Assembly (NCBI GenBank): GCA_951799445.1 | Contig: OX637294.1 | Span: 25,259,452-25,323,451 of the forward strand | Origin: Pseudisothecium myosuroides | Taxonomy: Eukaryota; Streptophyta; Bryopsida; Hypnales; Lembophyllaceae | Direction: 5' to 3' | Length of the DNA stretch: 64,000 nucleotides | Shown: one piece after another, positions 24,901 to 36,300 of the stretch | Layout: every line of letters begins with the position of its first letter | Position numbering within the stretch: position 1 is the first letter of the stretch | The notes under the pieces: generated by a model | What the model was told of the DNA's origin: nothing | The model's input: only the letters and a program-made list of their open reading frames with translations | Databases searched by the model: none | Position numbers and translations under genes: made by a program

Positions 24901-25909
24901 TCACTAATTAACCTCTAAATGCCCAAGGCCTTTTTTGAGCTTCTAGGAATTTACTCTAAATTGAACAAACAAATAACATTTTGATAAGTTTTTTTGAATT
25001 GTAACCGTACAAATTCAAACAAGATGTGTTAGAAATCACGTAGGAAAAGAAAACACAACAATATCACTTATAGATTGAAAGATTATAATGTTTGATCATG
25101 AGGGTGTTAAAACTATGAAAGTGATTTGAAGTCTTTCAATCCTCTTTCCACATGTCAAATCTAAAATGTTGGTCACCAAAGAAATATGAGGTTAAAGAAC
25201 TTAACATGCACAACCCCAATCAATTTATGGCTTCTCAAAATCTATTCTACAATTTTTTTAAATAAATTTTTGATGTGATTTTTTCTCCAAGATCTAGTGT
25301 ATTTGAGGCTCACTTCCAAGTGCCCTCAACACTATGGAAAGTCAAGATTGCAATGGACACCCTTGCACAAAATCTTGAATAAAAAAATCATAACCAATCA
25401 TTTTCAAAATTGGATTTTTGATGCTAAAACTAGACTTCCAAAAGAGTTTTTCAAAAATATAAACTTGGTTAGGTTTTATTTAACTTCAAAGTATTCGGTT
25501 GACACCAAAATTTGTTACCTCGGGCATTTAGGGGTTAAGAGAAACCACAAAAGGGTCGGAGTTGTTCTCTCTTTCTGTTAAGGATCAAGTTTTGAAAAAA
25601 CAAGTAACTTACTCCCTACTCACACTGACTGTGACGGAACTGCAGACACTGAATAAGACGTGCAATCAAGCGAACATCTCAAACATCGTCTGTTCCAGTA
25701 AACTCGACCCGGACAACACCACATTGCAAAAGCTGAGCTGCTGCGGTAATTGTACTCTTGATAAGCCACCGGATTTACGTCTCGGATTAGGCTTAGGCTT
25801 CGGTCTGCTAATTCTAGCATTAGCAGGGTTGGGTGTTATTGCTTGGCTCTGCTCGAAAAATCAACGTCCAAAACCTGATGAGTTCTCTGGAGATGACGAC
25901 GACAGATGA
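18912..25909 (+). CDS. VWA/Cache type I membrane protein, alpha-2/delta-like (gene 1)
   Basis: Nine exons join in frame: 18912-19071, 19192-19354, 20057-20228, 20406-20449, 20598-20814, 21087-21263, 22026-22371, 24066-24244 and 25646-25909, giving 1722 nt and 573 aa. All introns are GT-AG and every phase agrees with gene 2. The product has a signal peptide (about 1-21), seven Cys at 53-95, a Cache-like half ending FGSVDGTFRIFPG (152-164) and YDPRMRLWY (173-181), and a VWA domain (about 190-360; DSGSS 197-201, T287, D318). The second Cache half follows (about 385-440, SNNGELLGV), then a transmembrane helix (532-555) and an acidic tail. In animal calcium-channel alpha-2/delta subunits the VWA domain is likewise inserted in a Cache domain; those are about 1000 aa, so this is a short relative. 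A surface or endomembrane ligand-sensing or adhesion role is inference. Exon 9 could start further upstream. Confidence 0.85.
22472..22475. other. Empty TTAA site in intron 7 of gene 1
   Basis: The flanks (AATACATTTTG before, GCAGTC after) correspond to the position in gene 2 intron 7 where TTAA element copy B is inserted. Gene 1 retains a single TTAA, so this is the unoccupied paralogous target. Confidence 0.75.
24912..25534. mobile_element. TTAA-flanked MITE, 0.63-kb family, copy E
   Basis: It lies in intron 8 of gene 1, bounded by TTAA at 24908-24911 and 25535-25538. The termini are inverted repeats: CCTCTAAATGCCCAAGG at the left and CCTCGGGCATTTAGGGG at the right. An inverted copy is at 29723-30369. 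The corresponding place in gene 2 intron 8 (TTAA at 39328-39331, flanks GGCTCACTAACTAA and GAACATTG) has one TTAA and no insertion. It is non-coding. Confidence 0.88.
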
Positions 25910-25917
25910 CGGCAGGT

Positions 25918-26046
25918 GGAGAAGATCATACTGGTATTGAAATGGGATTACACCAGTGTCAGTTTACTGTAAACCTGTCAAGCCATCGGAGTAGCGAAAT
26001 GAACCAGCACAGATGATCGATTGAAGAACCAGCATGGATAGTTTGG
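25918..26046 (+). repeat. Duplicated 3' flank of the VWA gene array (unit 1)
   Basis: Likely 3' UTR and proximal downstream DNA of gene 1; matches 1600-1760 and 41646-41792. Confidence 0.75.
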
Positions 26047-26059
26047 GTGATTCTGATCA

Positions 26060-26480
26060 ATGCTTGAAGATTGATCACCCTCAAAGGCATTATTTACCCT
26101 ACAGTAGGTTCTTTAATACTCACTTGTGCTTGAGAATCCAAGATTTTAATTTGATCCCTGTATTGGAGACACTTCTACCTAAATTTTCGAGGCTGGGAGG
26201 AAGGTTCAATTCTTCCCCGCAGGATGCACTTATCATATCGTATCCCATACAGTGCCATACCTTCAACAGCAACTGGTGGACCGCCAGCTCCTCAGGTCCC
26301 AATCCAAACACGCCCAGTCAGTATAAATATCCACTCGCAATTCATATTTCAAGAAACATTCGCAGCAACCCACGCCAAATTCCACATGGAACTGTCCTCC
26401 ACGTTCACCTCCACACACACCCAACTGTAAAACAACGAAGCTCCGCCATCCAGAAAAGGAGAAACGACTGAAACACAGCA
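26060..26480 (+). repeat. Segmental duplicate shared with 5130-5500
   Basis: High similarity to 5130-5500 and 5811-5866 in the same orientation. It immediately follows the gene 1 3' flank, which is probably the original arrangement. Confidence 0.8.
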
Positions 26481-26541
26481 GATTGTCCAGAAGCACGCCG
26501 GATCAATTCTAACCGGAAAGCACTTTTGTAAAATATGCCCA

Positions 26542-26772
26542 TCAGTGGCAGAAATGCACACACTGGGGTTGAAAATGAATGAAACAGGGGCGTCCAAGGG
26601 AAAAATAGGTGGAGAACTCACAAGAAGAAAATTGTATCCTCATCAGTTCAACGTCTTCAGGGGTGAAACCCCGATCCGAAGGAGATTGAGCGACTCTGCT
26701 CACTTCATCTTGATCCAGAGGCTTCTTGCTGCAGCCACCAATCCCCGCATCACAATTAATAAACAGCAACAA
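26542..26772 (-). other. Exon-like open frame, unassigned
   Basis: The minus-strand frame begins MLLFINCDAGIGGCSKKPLD and continues with SRVAQSPSDRGFTPEDVELM to a potential donor TCTTCTT|GTGAGT near 26615. Composition is normal for protein and the local GC content is higher than in the flanks. No family is recognised, and the opposite strand is also open. It could be the first coding exon of a divergent gene or a captured fragment. Confidence 0.25.
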
Positions 26773-26780
26773 GCAATCTA

Positions 26781-27840
26781 AGGTACTAAAGCCATTGGGG
26801 ACCTAATCCAGTCTCCTATTCGATCCTTGTTACCAACAACAACGCATCTCTTCCAGTACACTCGGTTGGCCCTCGATTCGCATTTGGGTGTAAACGTGAC
26901 TTAAGAAAACGTCATTGGCTATTCATCTTTATATGGAAATGGCGATGTCTACTGTCCCTTTGTACTGCCCAAAGTGCTCTCTCCAGTGAATTTCTAATCA
27001 GTGAATTCTAATGATAGATTTCCCAATGAAAGCACGCCCCTACATGTTGATTACAGTGATGGAAAGAGTATCCTCCACCGTACTCTTGATCCTCCATTCT
27101 ACAATTCCTAAAAACACAAATGATCACCAACAACCACCAACAACCGATCTCCAATTCCAATCACGTATACAAAACCTACAGATTTCAGCATCCATAGAAA
27201 AGACAGGACCATCACATTCGCAGCAGGATCGGTTCGCTATAACCTCCCCGACGAGCAGAAAGAATTGTTACCATTGTCAGCCATCTCGAAACGCAATTCC
27301 CCGCAGCAAAAGCAAAAACAAAATACACCCTCGTGGCTTCGTCGTCCCAAACTTGAAGCTCCTTCATCCACAGTTCACGAGGAAACTGCAGTTGGAAATC
27401 CTGCAGTCCATCTCGAAATTTGCAGCGATGCCCGTGAGATCCAAGCCCTAATCACAGAGTTTGAAGGGTTCATGCTTAAAGGATGGACTGCTGACCGCGG
27501 AAATCAGCCCTTTGAATATCGTGAGAATCATTGCCTTAGAAAAATGCAAAAGCACTCATTGGAAGTCAAACTACTATAGAAGACCTTCCAAATCACAACA
27601 AAATTCTAAGGATGAATAGTTTCACTTTTGTCCGCATGCAAAGATTCTTTGTCATTCACCGGATGCCAAATGTCCATTGCGTCGTTTATGGATTAAGCAA
27701 TTCAGATATGGATCCCAATCCCGCGGGCTCCTTTTTCTGTGGGGTTCCTTACCTTTTCGCTATGTGGATTTGACCTTATAGTGGCTCTTAGAATGTTGCG
27801 TACCATACGTGTAGGTCAGTTTTGGAAATAAGTAGGGAAA
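26781..27840. other. Higher-GC intergenic DNA with overlapping open frames
   Basis: Frames of 104-146 codons are open on the + strand (27011-27451 and 27265-27579). The second contains HLEICSDAREIQALITEFEG, which looks protein-like, but there is no recognisable domain or convincing splice structure. It is left unassigned. Confidence 0.3.
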
Positions 27841-27855
27841 ATTTGGAAAGTGTCT

Positions 27856-28075
27856 AAAATTTTAAAAATTGTACTACTATTTCTGAAAATCTGAAAAAAT
27901 TTCATTCTTGAATTGCTAATTCAAAAATGAAAATCCCCAAAAAAAAAATCCTTTAATTTCATTTTTGAATTAGCAACAATGAATTTTTTTCAGATTTTCA
28001 AAAATAGTTGTACAATTTTTAAATTCTTGTGGTATGAATGTTCCACCCACATCATTGCTAATTCAAAAATGAAAA
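27856..28075. repeat. AT-rich palindrome containing a copy of the gene 1 exon 1/intron 1 junction
   Basis: TTTCTGAAAATCTGAAAAAATT and TTGCTAATTCAAAAATGAAA pair with their complements across a centre near 27945. Just beyond the right arm, 28022-28043 reads AATTCTTGTGGTATGAATGTTC, identical to 19062-19083, which spans the end of exon 1 and the splice donor of gene 1. A further TTGCTAATTCAAAAATGAAA copy follows it. Confidence 0.7.
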
Positions 28076-28391
28076 TCCAAAAAAAATTCTTAAGAATATT
28101 TAGAAAAAGGAACACATTAACACATGAATAGGAAAAATCAATCCAAAATTAGAAGTGTCAAAAAATTAGAAATAACAAAGTGCTGAAAGCCAGGAAATCC
28201 AAATCAAGCTGCCAAATTGTCAAACTACAAAAACTAAACTATTTTGACATTAGGGTGCCAAAACTAACCTACGCATTAGAAGAGATTTGGGCTTCTAAGA
28301 GTCCGCAAGTTCCCGGACTGTGGGAACTCTGCAGGACTGCTGCGACGCTGCCGCATGGCCAGTTTGACATGGCCAAGCAACTGCCATGTCA

Positions 28392-28419
<28 letters not shown>
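28392..28419 (+). repeat. Poly(T) tract, 28 bases
   Basis: Uninterrupted T run. It could be the poly(A) tail of a retroposed sequence on the minus strand; no parent was identified. Confidence 0.9.
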
Positions 28420-28425
<6 letters not shown>

Positions 28426-29718
28426 GTATTCTTTTAACATTTTAATCTTTTTTTCTTTTTTCTTTTTTTTTAGATTCCTATTCCTAGTGCAAGACACATG
28501 ACATGTGACAGGAATTCTACCTCCAGGAACTAGTATACAAATTAGCAAAGTAGTTAAGAATGGAGATATTGGATTTTAATATCCTATAGATAGACATGCC
28601 ATGGTAATAGACTTAAGATCTAAGATCTAATTCTTAAATTTTGATTCAATTTTAATTTTTAATTTTAACTTATCCCTTTTATGTCTATACATGGAGATTT
28701 AAAAAAACATATATATATTTTAGGGATATTTTTGGCAGATAACTTCACTATTTTCTAGCTCTAAGCATTACAATTGTTTTCTGTTAAGAAGGCAATTAGT
28801 CTGATTATAAGATGTTTCACATTCTCAATATATGGAATACTCTAAGTAACTCCCAAATCTTTATGGACAGCTTCTTTCCCAAGTTATTGACTGATTTTGA
28901 TGGACCTTTATCTTATAGTTGGTTCATGAATAGTGATAAAATCAGTAACTCACTAGATGTAAATTTTCTAGTAATTAGCCTTCTATGTTCACTAATTTTG
29001 AACAATAAGTGGATGGCCATATAGCTATATCATGTGATGAGATGGTTACATGTTTCTCATACAACTAAAAGTAGGGGTTGGTGTTACTAAAAGCACTTGA
29101 TGTGATCTTATTCACTAAATACACTCTGCTCATTAAACTGGATTTTATGACCATTTAGCTGTTGGGCTGGATGAGTGGATGCTATGTTAATTTGTTTGGA
29201 TGCAGTTAAACAAGTAGTCAGTTAGTACTAAGTACTGACTGATGATGTTAATGGGGTCTATTAGCTGAGAGCATATGGGGATTGCCTTGATTTATTACAC
29301 CCATTTGTCTGACTAAAAGTAATTAATTTACTTACTCACTAGCTGCAACAATTAACAGAGTTCTTCATGAAACTCTGGCTAGGAAGACTGTGGATGAGTT
29401 TAGACTATGCAAAATGCTTAGTGCACTCAGTTATTGTGATTCAGTGTTGGCTATGGAAGTAGATTGAGTTTGGGTTTTGAGGGAGGCTGAGTCTGGATTT
29501 TGCGTGAAGTTTGTATTGCGTGAAGTTGTGAGCACTTGATTTGTCAAAGCTCTTGCTTCCTATTACTGAGAAGTTCACAGTGAAGTTTTGGTGCTACTGT
29601 GCTAATGTCATGGCATATTTCCAACAAACTACTCAGGTTTTGATTGATTGAGGCTATTGTTAGTATTTGTTTTTTTGTCTATTTTCTCTTTGTGAAGGCT
29701 ATAGCATGCGTTTGAGGC
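28420..29718. other. Intergenic DNA
   Basis: Nothing recognisable as a gene. The open frames seen are short and lack motifs. Confidence 0.45.
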
Positions 29719-29722
29719 TTAA

Positions 29723-30369
29723 CCCCAGAATGACCTTAAGGACAGAATGTGTCCTCGACCAATTTTTGAAGTTAAATAAAACCTTACTAAATTATTATTT
29801 TTAGTAGTTTATATTTTTGAAACATTCTTTATGAAGTTTAGTTTTAGTTTCAAAAAATTGATTTTGAAAATGATTGATTATGATTTTTCTATTCAAGATT
29901 TTGTGCACAGGTGTCCATTGCAATCTTGACTTTTTATAGTGTTGAGGGCTCTTGGGAATGAGCCTCAAATACACTAGATCTTTGAGGAAAAATCACATTA
30001 GAAATTCATTTAAAAAAATTGTAGAGTAGATTTTGAGAAGTCATAAATTGATTGGGGTTATGCATGTTAGGCCCTTTAACCTCATATTTTTTTGGTGATC
30101 AAATTTTTAGATTTGACATGTGAAAAGAGGATTGAAAGACTTCAAATCACTTTCACAGTTTTAACACCCTCATGATCAAACATTATAATCTTTGAATCCG
30201 TAAGAGATATTGTTGTGTTTTCTTTTCTAATGTGATCTCTAACATGTCTAGTTTGATTTTGTACGGTTACAATTCAAAAAGAATTGATACAAATTATCAA
30301 AATGTTAGTTTTTTGTTCAACTTAGAGCAAATTCCTAGAAGCTCAAGAAGTTCCAGGGTCATTTTGGGG
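29723..30369. mobile_element. TTAA-flanked MITE, 0.63-kb family, copy F
   Basis: Bounded by TTAA at 29719-29722 and 30370-30373, with ends CCCCAGAATGACC and GGGTCATTTTGGGG. The body is the reverse complement of copy E (24912-25534): for example, TTTGAGGCTCACTTCCAAG there appears here as CTTGGGAATGAGCCTCAAA. No coding frame. Confidence 0.85.
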
Positions 30370-30373
30370 TTAA

Positions 30374-32299
30374 GACACCTGGTGTATCCTCACTAACCAT
30401 ACATTTTTTGTTTGGTTTGGTTTTTGGGACGGGCACAAGTGAGGCCTCAAACCTCTTGGAGAATGATGCGGCGCAAATTACATACTATCATCCTCAATGA
30501 TGTCACTTTAGCTATGACTTATTAGCTTTAGAAGTTTTACAATGGATTTTGCTTGTACATACTTCTATGACATGATACTATTTTACTTTATTGAGTAAAT
30601 TCTATTGTGATCTTGATATGTGGATACTTGGACAAATGAGAGACTTAGAATGGTATTGCTTTTTTGAGAAAACAAATCTAATGAATGTTGTCTATAGTTG
30701 TGTTCACAAAATAGACATGTACATGTAAAGTACAAATGCATTAGATCCACTTGGAACAAAGTTTGTCAATAAGATCCAATCATGCTTTGCAACAATACAA
30801 GTGAGACTTATCGCCTTATCGCCTTAATGTTGTTCTCTATCAGATTTGTGGTAACTTACGTGTCCTGTTTTGGTCGTCTTTTTGGTATTGTGTTCAACAT
30901 TGTGTGTGTTTTTCCGTCTTCTTTAGATTGTGTCATCTTTGTTTTGATATTGTTCTTCATCTTATTTGTTTTGGTATTGTCCATCATCTTATCTGTTTGG
31001 TATTGTTTAGATATACCATTTCTATATTCTTGTTGCTAAAGGTGCTCTCTTGCACTGCGACTTCCAACCTCATCTCCTCTTGAAAGCAAAGAATAATTTA
31101 ACCTTTCTAAAAAAATGCAAAACTTCCGCAACAAGTGAGAACTGAGAAGTCACCCAATTTCACCAAACTGATATCACCAAAGATAGGACACTGAGGCTGT
31201 GTCAATCGATTAATAAACTGCGTTGCATTTGACTATGTCCACGTGAAATGTGGAAGGGCGAAGATTTGAGGTCATTTTGTTGTTTGAAATCAATTTCGTG
31301 AAGATTTAAGGGCTCAAGTTAAAAATGACAGGGAGAGAGCTCTTAGTATGGGGATCCCCGTGATTTAGATCATGGACCCTTCACAAAAATTAATTAGTAA
31401 GTAATCAAAGATAGATTAGTGAGACTTCAAATAGGAAGAGATTTGAGAATAGTTAATTAGATTTCCATTGTTAATTCTACTCTTCCTGACTGTCCTGCAA
31501 ACTTCTAAGAAGAATTTTGAAGTCTATTGGAAGTCTCCTTATACTAGGTGAGATTCCTAATTGCCGGAAGTTCCTTATGTGAATCACAAGGGCCCCCCTA
31601 CTAGGACTGTGCCAATGACAGTTTTGCAAGGTTGCTGCATAAAACATAAGATGTCATAATCTTGAATATCACCAAATTGCAAAAAACAATACAAAAATAA
31701 CAAACAGATATACAATGCAACCAAAATACTAAACAAACACACTGAAACCTACAATATACTACATGACCAAAAAATTGAAGCACAAAAAACAAGCACTTTT
31801 GGGGGGGTGAAATTTCACCAGTTCTAACATCAAGGAGTGAATACCTTGACGTCCCTCCAAATTTAATTCAATGGCATGCTGCTAAGAATACAAAAACTAC
31901 AGTAAAAGAATACATTACAAAGAACAATAATAAGTTGGTTGCACATATCAAATGATCATAACAACAACAATGACAAACAAGTTGGGGAATGGCCAAGTAA
32001 GGTAGAGAAATCTGTAATGGATAGCTCCCTTGTAATGGTACAATAAGGTGTCCTATAATGGACAACAATTGACTCTATAGTTGATTTAAAAAGATTTGAT
32101 TGGCTCACACTTGACTTGATTAGGAACACATTCCTACGCTAGCCGTTTTAGGTGAACCTATGAGACAGGGATGGGTCCAAATGAAAAAGTCCACATTTAC
32201 ATTGAATAAAATATTCATTTTTGAAAGAAGAAAATTCCGGCTTTTCTTCTCATCGATTTCTTCCTTATCCTTCTTTTTGCACACATTGAGCTCAATTTC
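30374..32299. other. Intergenic DNA
   Basis: No supported gene. From about 30860 to 31040 there is a loose T/G-rich repeat around TTTGGTATTGT and CATCTTAT that keeps a hydrophobic frame open. Confidence 0.4.
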
Positions 32300-32706
32300 T
32301 CAATGAGTTCCCCATATCCTCCAGGCTGAAATGCTCAAGTTATCCGTTACAGGTACCTTATAGTACTGTAGTGAAGCAGTGCGAGCGGAAGGACGGCGAC
32401 GTGCCTGATGCCAACGGAAGGCACTGAGGAGGCTGAAGTTCACGCAAGATCTCTCGACCCCGATTCTCTTCCTGTCGGGTAGCCTCCACCCCCGGCAGAG
32501 GCGGATCCTCATTCCTCAATTCGGTCTTGGAGTTCGCTCAACGTTCCCTTTCCTCGAACCCAGCTTTCTTCCTGCCACCCGAACGCGTGAATTTCTCGAC
32601 GTGACTCCCTCCTCTCAGCGAATCGAAGCTTGGAAACTACAGCAGATGGATCCGTTTGGGCTGATCCCCCGAGGTAAAAATTTGGAGCGCTGATATCGTA
32701 CCCCAA
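32300..32706 (-). other. GC-rich segment with overlapping minus-strand frames, unassigned
   Basis: Minus-strand frames at 32509-32706 (65 codons; includes AVVSKLRFAERRESRREIHA) and 32300-32512 (70 codons) occupy a segment far richer in GC than its surroundings. This may be the 5' end of a gene read leftward or a remnant of one. No domain is recognised and no downstream exon was found. Confidence 0.25.
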
Positions 32707-32871
32707 ATTAGGTAGTTATGGTCATGAAATACAAAACTGTCGACCCCAAATACGCGGCTGGCCTTTACATCCGTGACAACGTGGGAAAAAAACAATAAAA
32801 AGTCTCACTGACACCCTCCTTGAAAGGCTCGTAGCACTACAGTATATTAGGCAAATCCAAAGGTCACTTTT

Positions 32872-33318
32872 GTACAGTTCTCCCCCCGACTATTGTCCAA
32901 GTCAATCTCTCTGTTTCGACAATTTCTTGGTGATGCTTCTTCCTGCTTGGGATCCATTTTCCAAAGCTCCATTCCTTTGCCAAAACATGCTGATGAGTTC
33001 ATTGGAGAAAGTGCGTCACAAGATTGCTTTCGCTTACCCTACCAAAGTACTAGAATGTACACGACATAGTGTATTGCCGAGTTCCCGTTCTCTTCATGTA
33101 GAAACTCCAGTGCATCTTACGCTTCAATTCATAGAGAGTTCAACAAGTAGGGTTGCTTACAAGTGACACAGATCAAGCCAGCCTGGAATCTCACCCAGTT
33201 TATGTCCTCTACTGCGATGGGTTTGTAGTGAAATAAAATACATGGCTGCAGTGTATCTTGGATTTTGGCGATCTCTTTAGTACAGACTGTTGTGAGCCTG
33301 AGGGTTGATACTACACAA
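32872..33318 (+). promoter_or_regulatory. Duplicated 5' flank of gene 2
   Basis: Matches 18463-18911 from the common breakpoint GTACAGTTCTCCCCCCGACT onward. An AATAAAATACA stretch near 33232 is a weak TATA-like candidate about 85 bp before the start codon. Confidence 0.45.
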
Positions 33319-36300
33319 ATGGAATTGTCCATTCGATTCCTCATTCTGTTTCTGTTGGGCCTGGTTTTGGGAGGGAGTGCTCAAACACCGCTCAACGCGG
33401 ATGATCTTCTCAACCAACTAGAAGCCAGCCTTCAAGAGCTTGTGAACCAAGTGCAAGCTAATGCTCTCAATTCTTGTGGTATGAATGTTTCTCCCAAACA
33501 ATTTTGTCTTTCGATCTCACGGCGAACTCTTTTGTGCTAGTACTGTGGATTTCAGTGGCTGCAAAGAAGTCATCCTTTAGTTTGTGCAAACTGCAGATTT
33601 ATTGAGTACTTGTAATGCTGAGTCCACCTGTAGCCGGCTCTCATGCCCCCTGACGCATGCCAATACTACCGGCTATGAATGCCAAGGAGTTCTCCAGAAC
33701 ACCAATTGCATAGACAACTGCCCGTGGAGAAAATTCGACTTCTCCAGAAGCGTTCTGAGGTCTGTCGGTAACCTGATTTCCACCCTGAATCTTTTTTATC
33801 TGCGTCTGTTGAAAAGCTTAGTGAGGAGATTCTCTGAGTAATTCTACTGACTAAATAAACAGTAGACATGCCATTGAAATCTTGCACAATTCCCCAGCAT
33901 TGTGGGGCAAAATCCTACCTGGTATGAGGGGAACACTGCAAAGTGCTCTGTACACTGGTACACCCTGCAGTTCAATTTGTCGGTTGCAATGCGTGCATCC
34001 AACGGGCTGCATCGTGTGCTGTACCGTGTATTCCCCGGGCTAGGTGCAAAAGAATTTAGTTCCACTTGCAAAGAGAGTTGGTTCGCTTCACGGGAAATAC
34101 ATAATCATAGCCATCAATCGTTGCATTACAAGAGAGTATATCGTATGACCAACTTCGATTCTTTTGGCCAGCGGAAACAACTTTGAGCAGTGGATGTGCG
34201 GTGAATTGGAAGCACTTGTCTTTAATATGATTTAGATACACGTACACCACTAAACTCACCATAAACCACATGGCATACGTTACTTTTTTAACCATTTCTA
34301 CCGACTCCATAATTTGTCTTGAAGTCAGTCGACACATTTAAAAATTTGCTAAGCCGTTTAAAAGACTTTGGGGTGGTGCAGTCAATGGCATGTTTAATAT
34401 AATTATTGTGATTTGCAATCTTGATGGCAGTGTGCCAGGAGTGCAAGCTGTGACGGAGGAATATATTCCTGTGAGACAACTTCAAGAAATTTGTGCTCAG
34501 AGGAACTTGGACACTTTCTTCCAAAAACATGCGAACAACACCAACTTCTTTTCGCTGTATTTCGGCTCAGTTACTGGCTCTTTTCGATTCTTTCCAGGAA
34601 TGGTAATAATTGTACCAGTGTTGAAAAAAGTTCAAAGTGCTGCTGATATATGGTATTTTGCAATAGATTAAAACAAAGGCTCTAGCGATGGTGCCGTAGA
34701 TGATTGATTCTTCGAGTTTTCAGTATGTAAGAACTCTTGTATTCCGCATTAATAGACAAATTGCACAACGTTATATGCAGGATGAATCAGACTGTGGCAG
34801 CTACGATCCTCGTACAAGATTATGGTAACCCAATTTGTTTTAATCCACACCGAGTCAGACCTTCATGATTCTCAACATCTTTGAAATTTTTCACAAACTC
34901 GAGATTCCTGTGGACACAATTGTCACAATTTCTGGCGCTTAGAATCTTGAAATTGTGTTTATCACAGGTACCTTAAATCAACAACAGACGTGAAGAAGGC
35001 TGTAATGGTACTCATTGACAGTGGGTCTTCAATGACTGAGATTACCGGGTCCACAAGGAGTGATAGCAACTTGGCAACAGCCTTCAGAATCACTGAGGCT
35101 TTCTTGGATACTACCACCGAGGACGACTATGTGAACATCTTTACATTCGATATAAACAATGTGAATTTCTCCTCTGCTCAACCAGTAAGTCATAGTATCC
35201 TTGAAATCCTCCAGGTCAAGTTTTTTTCTAGTATATAGAGAATGCAAGTCTTGTGGCAGGCGAAGGGAGCAAGAAAACATGAATATAATCATACATCTAT
35301 AGTGCCTCTGAGGACTGGATAGCTGTAGCAAGCTCATGAATCTCATGGTCTGATACATTTACAAGGCAGAATGTCGTGCGTTTGGTCAACGGGAACCATT
35401 GAAAGGAATTTTCTTTATTTGAGTTGGAACTCAAGTGGGGCTTCTTGTTACACTTTGATTTCTGCAGGTGCTGGTGACGAACACTTCCTCCCACCCTGAC
35501 TTTGGAATTTTCAACGCAACGCTTTCCTCACCAAATCAAAGATCTGTTCCCCCTGGCAATGGCAACATCACAGATGCAGTTAGCAAAGTAATCACATCTT
35601 CTGCAGGCTTCAATAATACGAATATCTCAAGCGACTATCTGAAGGTCTGCACTTCTCTACCTCTACTCAGTCAACCCAAAGTCCCTCATTTGATTATCGA
35701 CTATTTAGGGATGTTTCAATGATTGATGAGGTTAATACTAAAGTGGCATTGTTTCAGTGCTATTTCAATGTTTGTAAATGATTTTTTGTACTTTCTAAGT
35801 TATGATTTTAAACAATCTACAACAGTACTAAAAGTTAGTATTTAAAGACACTAAAACAATGTCCTTTTGGTATTAATCCACCACTGAAACAATTGGTATT
35901 TGGCAGGAAGGGACTTTTGTGATATAGTCAAAAGGCATTGCTATAAACCTTTGAAAGTCACAACGAAATTTTTTGATATCACAAACCTTACGTGTTTGAA
36001 AGTTCATCGTTTCTCATTCGACCTTGGCTGAAATCTATGTCCAATTAACTTTCAGAAGTTCACTGTGAAGTCTCTTTAGTCGGCGTGAAAATTTGGACAT
36101 GTCCGGTTTGCTTGAGTAGGAACGGGTTCAGCATTCCCCAACCTGCTATGATAGTAAACTGAACTCTTGAAGAACAAAGATTTCACAATGTTAGGATGAC
36201 CAATTTGATTGCTCATACTGTGAAAAACATAATGCAAATAAAGCTAAAGCTTAAATACTTCCATAGTCAATGACGAGCAGAGCAAACGTTGGTCACAAAG

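Noticed and set aside
25577..25645. Extended exon 9 of gene 1 starting after CTGTTAAG
   Set aside because: The aligned sequence in gene 2 has a stop in this frame, so the acceptor at 25645 shared by both genes is preferred.
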